From the NCBI GenBank assembly GCA_964554215.1, contig CAZKND010000049.1, forward strand, positions 1 through 9,174: a stretch of DNA of 9,174 nucleotides, in the 5' to 3' direction. The stretch comes from CAYLJV01 sp964554215 (lineage in GTDB: Archaea; Hadarchaeota; Hadarchaeia; Hadarchaeales; JAGGTB01). The position numbers and the translations under genes were made by a program. Shown in pieces: positions 6,510 to 9,174 of the stretch (the first letter of the stretch is position 1; every line of letters begins with the position of its first letter). The notes under the pieces were generated by a model. The model worked only from the letters and a program-made list of their open reading frames with translations. It was not told the origin of the DNA and made no database searches.

Positions 6510-7673
6510 CTAACCCCCCCTCTCAAGAACATGTACCACGCCAGTCCCTCCAGAACCACCAACGTTGTGGGTTAATCCAATCTCTGCATCTTTCACCTGT
6601 CTATCCCCAGCTTTCCCCTGGAGCTGAGAAGTTATTTCCACAGCTTGAGCTATACCCGTAGCTCCAATAGGATGGCCTTTAGATTTCAGACCTCCACTAG
6701 GATTGACAGCTACCTCACCATCTAACTCAGTTCTCCCTTCTTCCACCATCTTTCCACCCTCTCCTTTCTCACAGAAACCTAAATCTTCGATTCCGATAAT
6801 CTCTGCAATTGTGAAACTATCATGGACCTCAGCCACATCTACATCAGAAGGTTCTATCCCGGCCATATCGTACGCGCTCTCCGCTGCCTGAGCAGCAGCA
6901 GGTATTTCAGTCAGTGAGTCTCTATCGTGCAAAGATAATGTTCCGCTAGCTTGTCCCGTACCCTTAATTATCACAGGATCATCTGTGTACTCCTTTGCTT
7001 TCTCGGCAGGCGCGAGGATAAGGGCCGCACCGCCATCACTGATCGGTGAACAATCAAGGGTGTTTAGAGGTGTAGTCACCGGAGCGGAGTTTAAGACGGC
7101 TTCCTTGCTGATCTCTTTTTGATATTGAGCATAAGGGTTGAGTGCGCCATTCTTATGATTTTTGACCGCGACTTCCGCCATCTGTTCCTCGGTGGTTCCG
7201 TATTTGTGCATATGTCTTCTGGCCATGAGTGCGTGTAGTCCGGGATAGGTTGCTCCCACATAGGCTTCCCATTCTCTGTCAGAAAGGGCCCCTAGGATGC
7301 CGTTGGGCCTGTCGGAAAGTAGGTCAGTCATCTTCTCTATCCCTCCTGCCACCACCAGGTCATTTATTCCGGAACTCACGGAGATGAATGCTTCCCGCAA
7401 TGCTAACCCTCCGGATGCGCAAGCTGCTTCTACTCTTGTACAGGGTATGGGTTTGAGTCCTGAATGGTCTGCAATAACTGACCCAACGTGTTCTTGTTTT
7501 ATGAACTGGCCTGCGGACATGTTTCCTATGTACATGGCGTCGATATTATGTCCACTTGCTTTTGAGTCTTCCAGGGCTCTGACTCCGGCGTCTACGAATA
7601 TTTCTCTAAATGTGGTATCCCATAACTCTCCAAATTTTGTGATTCCGGTTCCTATGATTGCTACATCTCTCAT
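6510..7673 (-). CDS. Archaeal acetoacetyl-CoA thiolase (acetyl-CoA C-acetyltransferase)
   Basis: It condenses two acetyl-CoA into acetoacetyl-CoA, the first step of the mevalonate pathway. The 387 residues fit the archaeal/SCP2-like thiolase group. The nucleophilic cysteine is C85 in VEAACASGG. The histidine of the GHPxGATG motif is H334. Bacterial thiolases have a second cysteine in CxGGGxG near the C-terminus, but here the stretch reads THNVGGSGGTG with H369 in that place, as in other archaeal thiolases. The bacterial NEAF motif is replaced by HDSF (284-287). Condensation is unfavourable on its own, which explains the tight coupling to HMG-CoA synthase. ATG 7673 lies two bases after the HMGCS stop, with GGTGA seven bases upstream inside the end of that gene. 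Older annotations may call such genes lipid-transfer protein or nonspecific thiolase; the context makes the mevalonate role the best call. Confidence 0.92.
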   Translation of the reverse strand: MRDVAIIGTGITKFGELWDTTFREIFVDAGVRALEDSKASGHNIDAMYIGNMSAGQFIKQEHVGSVIADHSGLKPIPCTRVEAACASGGLALREAFISVSSGINDLVVAGGIEKMTDLLSDRPNGILGALSDREWEAYVGATYPGLHALMARRHMHKYGTTEEQMAEVAVKNHKNGALNPYAQYQKEISKEAVLNSAPVTTPLNTLDCSPISDGGAALILAPAEKAKEYTDDPVIIKGTGQASGTLSLHDRDSLTEIPAAAQAAESAYDMAGIEPSDVDVAEVHDSFTIAEIIGIEDLGFCEKGEGGKMVEEGRTELDGEVAVNPSGGLKSKGHPIGATGIAQAVEITSQLQGKAGDRQVKDAEIGLTHNVGGSGGTGVVHVLERGG

Positions 7674-7675
7674 AT

Positions 7676-8731
7676 TTATTTCACCAATAAATCCCGTCTT
7701 TTTGCATATTCTCCGTAGTCGAGATATTCCGTGTCTTTTAAGAAATCTTTTACCTTGGGAACTGAGTTGTCATTCTTTTCGATCCCTTCGTTTACTGAAA
7801 GTGAAAAAGCATCGCTACCTGCTCCGGAACCAAAAGACACGACAAATATTCTTTCTCCAGGCTCGGCCTGGTCCAATACCGAGGCCAGTCCTAGAGGAAC
7901 TGCTCCGGAGTATGTGTTTCCTATCTGTGGTGTAAGTAAGCCGGGTTCGATTTTTTCCTTGTCGAATCCTAAACGTTTTGCGGCTTTTAGGGGAAATTTT
8001 CCATTCGGTTGATGGAATACGGCATAGTCATAATCTTGAGGAGTTGATTCCAGTTTCCTTAGGAGTTTGTTCGCTGCGGAGAGAACATGTTTGAAGTAGG
8101 CAGGTCTGGCAGTAAATCTACCTCCATGTTCTGGATAGGGTTGTTTATTTCTTCTCCAAAAGTCGGGAATGTCCGTGGTGTAGGATTCAGTTCCTTCAAT
8201 GTCTGCAATGGAGTTTTCTCCACTTGATCCGATTATGAAAGCGCTGCCCCCTGCTGCCGCGGTGTATTCTAAAGCTCCTCCTGGTCTGCTTTGAGCTGTA
8301 TCAGCTCCGATTGCCATACCGTATTCACACATTCCGGATTCTACTAGACCCATACAGGTTTGTATAGCAGCTGTCCCTGCTTTGCAGGCAAATTCGTAAT
8401 CGGCGGCAGTGAGATTGGGGGTTGCTTGCACTGCTTCTGCAACCATGGTAGCTGTGGGTTTGACTGCATATGCATGAGATTCTGAACCTACATATATCGC
8501 TCCGAGGTTTTGAGGGTCTATTTCGGATTTTTCAATGGCATTTCTCGCCGCGTTCACTGCTATTGTGGTTGTGTCTTCGTCATCATTAGCTACTGATTTT
8601 TCTTTGATGTTCAGTTTGTTTTTAACCCTCTTCGCGTCTTTACCCCATATCTTTGCTATTTCCTCTGCTTTGATTCGCCATTTCGGTATATAACTACCGT
8701 AACCTATTATTGCTGTATCCAATCTGATCAC
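7676..8731 (-). CDS. Hydroxymethylglutaryl-CoA synthase (archaeal type)
   Basis: It condenses acetyl-CoA with acetoacetyl-CoA to give HMG-CoA, which feeds mevalonate and archaeal isoprenoid lipids. The 351 residues match the archaeal family (about 345-350). The catalytic triad is visible: E84 in VGSESHAYAVKP, nucleophile C116 in YEFACKAGTAA, and H240 in FHQPNGKFP. N-terminal GYGSYIPKWRI (10-20) and C-terminal SFGSGAGSDAF are further family marks. The reading frame is closed directly upstream: a TAA stands immediately before the GTG at 8731, so GTG is the most distal start. A TTG at 8722 is an alternative that would give 348 residues and place GTGATC as a ribosome site. The gene starts the module HMGCS-thiolase-DUF35. 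Function is firm; the start is uncertain by three codons. Confidence 0.93.
   Translation of the reverse strand: MIRLDTAIIGYGSYIPKWRIKAEEIAKIWGKDAKRVKNKLNIKEKSVANDDEDTTTIAVNAARNAIEKSEIDPQNLGAIYVGSESHAYAVKPTATMVAEAVQATPNLTAADYEFACKAGTAAIQTCMGLVESGMCEYGMAIGADTAQSRPGGALEYTAAAGGSAFIIGSSGENSIADIEGTESYTTDIPDFWRRNKQPYPEHGGRFTARPAYFKHVLSAANKLLRKLESTPQDYDYAVFHQPNGKFPLKAAKRLGFDKEKIEPGLLTPQIGNTYSGAVPLGLASVLDQAEPGERIFVVSFGSGAGSDAFSLSVNEGIEKNDNSVPKVKDFLKDTEYLDYGEYAKRRDLLVK
8726..8731 (-). promoter_or_regulatory. GTGATC: either the HMGCS start codon or its ribosome binding site
   Basis: GTGATC is complementary to the GAUCAC part of the conserved 16S rRNA 3' end. If read as a ribosome site, the TTG at 8722 has normal spacing. 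If the GTG itself is the start codon, no ribosome site is seen upstream and the message would have an unpaired or very short leader. The two readings exclude each other. Confidence 0.35.
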
Positions 8732-8779
8732 TTAGAATTATTATTGGTCGTGTTGATTCACTTCTGGGCTTTGTATCCC

Positions 8780-8790
8780 ATAAAAATCTT
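8780..8790 (-). promoter_or_regulatory. Possible TATA box for the HMGCS-thiolase-DUF35 unit
   Basis: AAGATTTTTAT on the minus strand is TATA-like and lies about 48 bases before the GTG. Transcription would start about 25 bases downstream, leaving a leader of about 25 bases. The same T5 could instead act as a terminator for the gene ending at 8825. Confidence 0.3.
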
Positions 8791-8793
8791 ACT

Positions 8794-8817
8794 ATTGTCT
8801 ATTTTTACTTCGACAAT
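8794..8817. repeat. Short inverted repeat between the small upstream gene and HMGCS
   Basis: ATTGTC (8794-8799) and GACAAT (8812-8817) form perfect six-base arms around a 12-base spacer, read on either strand. It lies eight bases after the stop codon at 8825 and just upstream of the T5 / TATA-like stretch. It could be a weak terminator hairpin, an operator, or chance in AT-rich DNA. Confidence 0.3.
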
Positions 8818-8824
8818 TAACTAA

Positions 8825-9163
8825 TTAGGATAGATTCTTCTGTAGGTTATCTATCAACTTATCAGTATCAGAAACATTAGAAACGACCAAAGGAACTTTC
8901 AAATCTTTAGCGATTCTGATAGCGAGCTTGTCCGGTTCATCAATTTTGCCATGGAGCACGATCACTCCTGGAGTCATCCCCCTGACCTTCATAGCCACCA
9001 GTGGGGATCTTCCAGTGCTTACATTGGTGAAAATTAGGGCTCTCTCCCTGGTCACACCGAATAAACCTGCGAAGTCGGTCGTCGTTAGTTCTAAAATGGC
9101 TTTCGGACCGTCGATTACAGTGTATCCGAATAGACTCTTGTCCAATAGATCTCCGTTTGCCAT
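8825..9163 (-). CDS. Small conserved-looking protein, weakly DRTGG-like; function unknown
   Basis: This gives 112 residues from ATG 9163, with a GGGG stretch five bases upstream. The frame has no stop before the window edge, so a longer N-terminus is possible. I do not recognise the protein with certainty. The second half reads as an alternating strand/helix fold: ALIFTN (42-47), PGVIVLHGK (65-73), then a helix and VPLVVSNVSDTDKLIDNL (90-107). The pattern of a hydrophobic strand ending in a small loop, a helix, then a strand closing in SDT resembles DRTGG domains, which are ligand-sensing modules in some regulators. Residues 27-41 (LTTTDFAGLFGVTRE) vaguely resemble a helix-turn-helix, but this is weak. 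There is no signal peptide, membrane helix or cysteine. Its position upstream of the HMG-CoA synthase module on the same strand suggests, but does not prove, a regulatory or metabolic link. Confidence 0.6.
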   Translation of the reverse strand: MANGDLLDKSLFGYTVIDGPKAILELTTTDFAGLFGVTRERALIFTNVSTGRSPLVAMKVRGMTPGVIVLHGKIDEPDKLAIRIAKDLKVPLVVSNVSDTDKLIDNLQKNLS

Positions 9164-9174
9164 AGGTTCCCCAC

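Noticed and set aside
6341..6562. 73-codon frame on the minus strand overlapping the DUF35 start and thiolase end
   Set aside because: It is out of frame with two well-supported genes, and the Zn-ribbon cysteines belong to the other frame.
7297..7935. 212-codon open frame on the plus strand crossing the thiolase/HMGCS junction
   Set aside because: It is antisense to two genes with intact catalytic motifs, and its product shows no recognisable domain.
1..9174. CRISPR array, tRNA or rRNA gene, insertion sequence, or defence system
   Set aside because: I saw no regular direct repeats, RNA-gene motifs, transposase or nuclease motifs. Nearly all bases lie in conserved housekeeping genes on one strand.

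Overview
This window is archaeal, most likely from a euryarchaeal-type lineage. It carries A-type ATPase genes (stalk subunits H and E, membrane subunit I, a single-hairpin subunit K), an archaeal-style secF-secD pair, and the archaeal trio HMG-CoA synthase / acetoacetyl-CoA thiolase / DUF35 zinc-ribbon protein. Starts include ATG, TTG and probably GTG. Base composition is moderate to low in GC. Nothing here fixes the genus, and no methanogenesis, phage or mobile-element genes are seen. All genes lie on the minus strand, so transcription runs from high to low coordinates.

From right to left, positions 9163-8825 hold a small protein of unknown function with a weak resemblance to DRTGG-type domains. 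A 93-base gap (8824-8732) follows, with a small inverted repeat and a TATA-like stretch. The mevalonate entry module comes next: HMG-CoA synthase (8731-7676), thiolase (7673-6510) and the DUF35 protein (6509-6114), with gaps of 2 and 0 bases. Together they convert acetyl-CoA to HMG-CoA for isoprenoid lipid synthesis, and homologous proteins are known to form one complex. A 122-base gap (6113-5992) contains a T7 tract that could end that unit and a TATA-like element that could start the next.

The second unit runs secF (5991-5095), secD (5108-3357), atpH (3335-3021), atpI (3018-988), atpK (987-751), atpE (688-62) and the first codons of a gene in the atpC position (56-1), with no gap over about 62 bases. 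SecDF uses the ion-motive force to help protein export, and the ATPase makes or consumes that force. The catalytic subunits should lie beyond the left edge.

The strongest observation is that subunit K keeps every side-chain position used for Na+ binding in known sodium-type rotor rings, which predicts a Na+-coupled ATPase. I found no CRISPR array, RNA gene, mobile element or convincing new multi-gene system. The window is largely conserved housekeeping sequence with a few interesting details.
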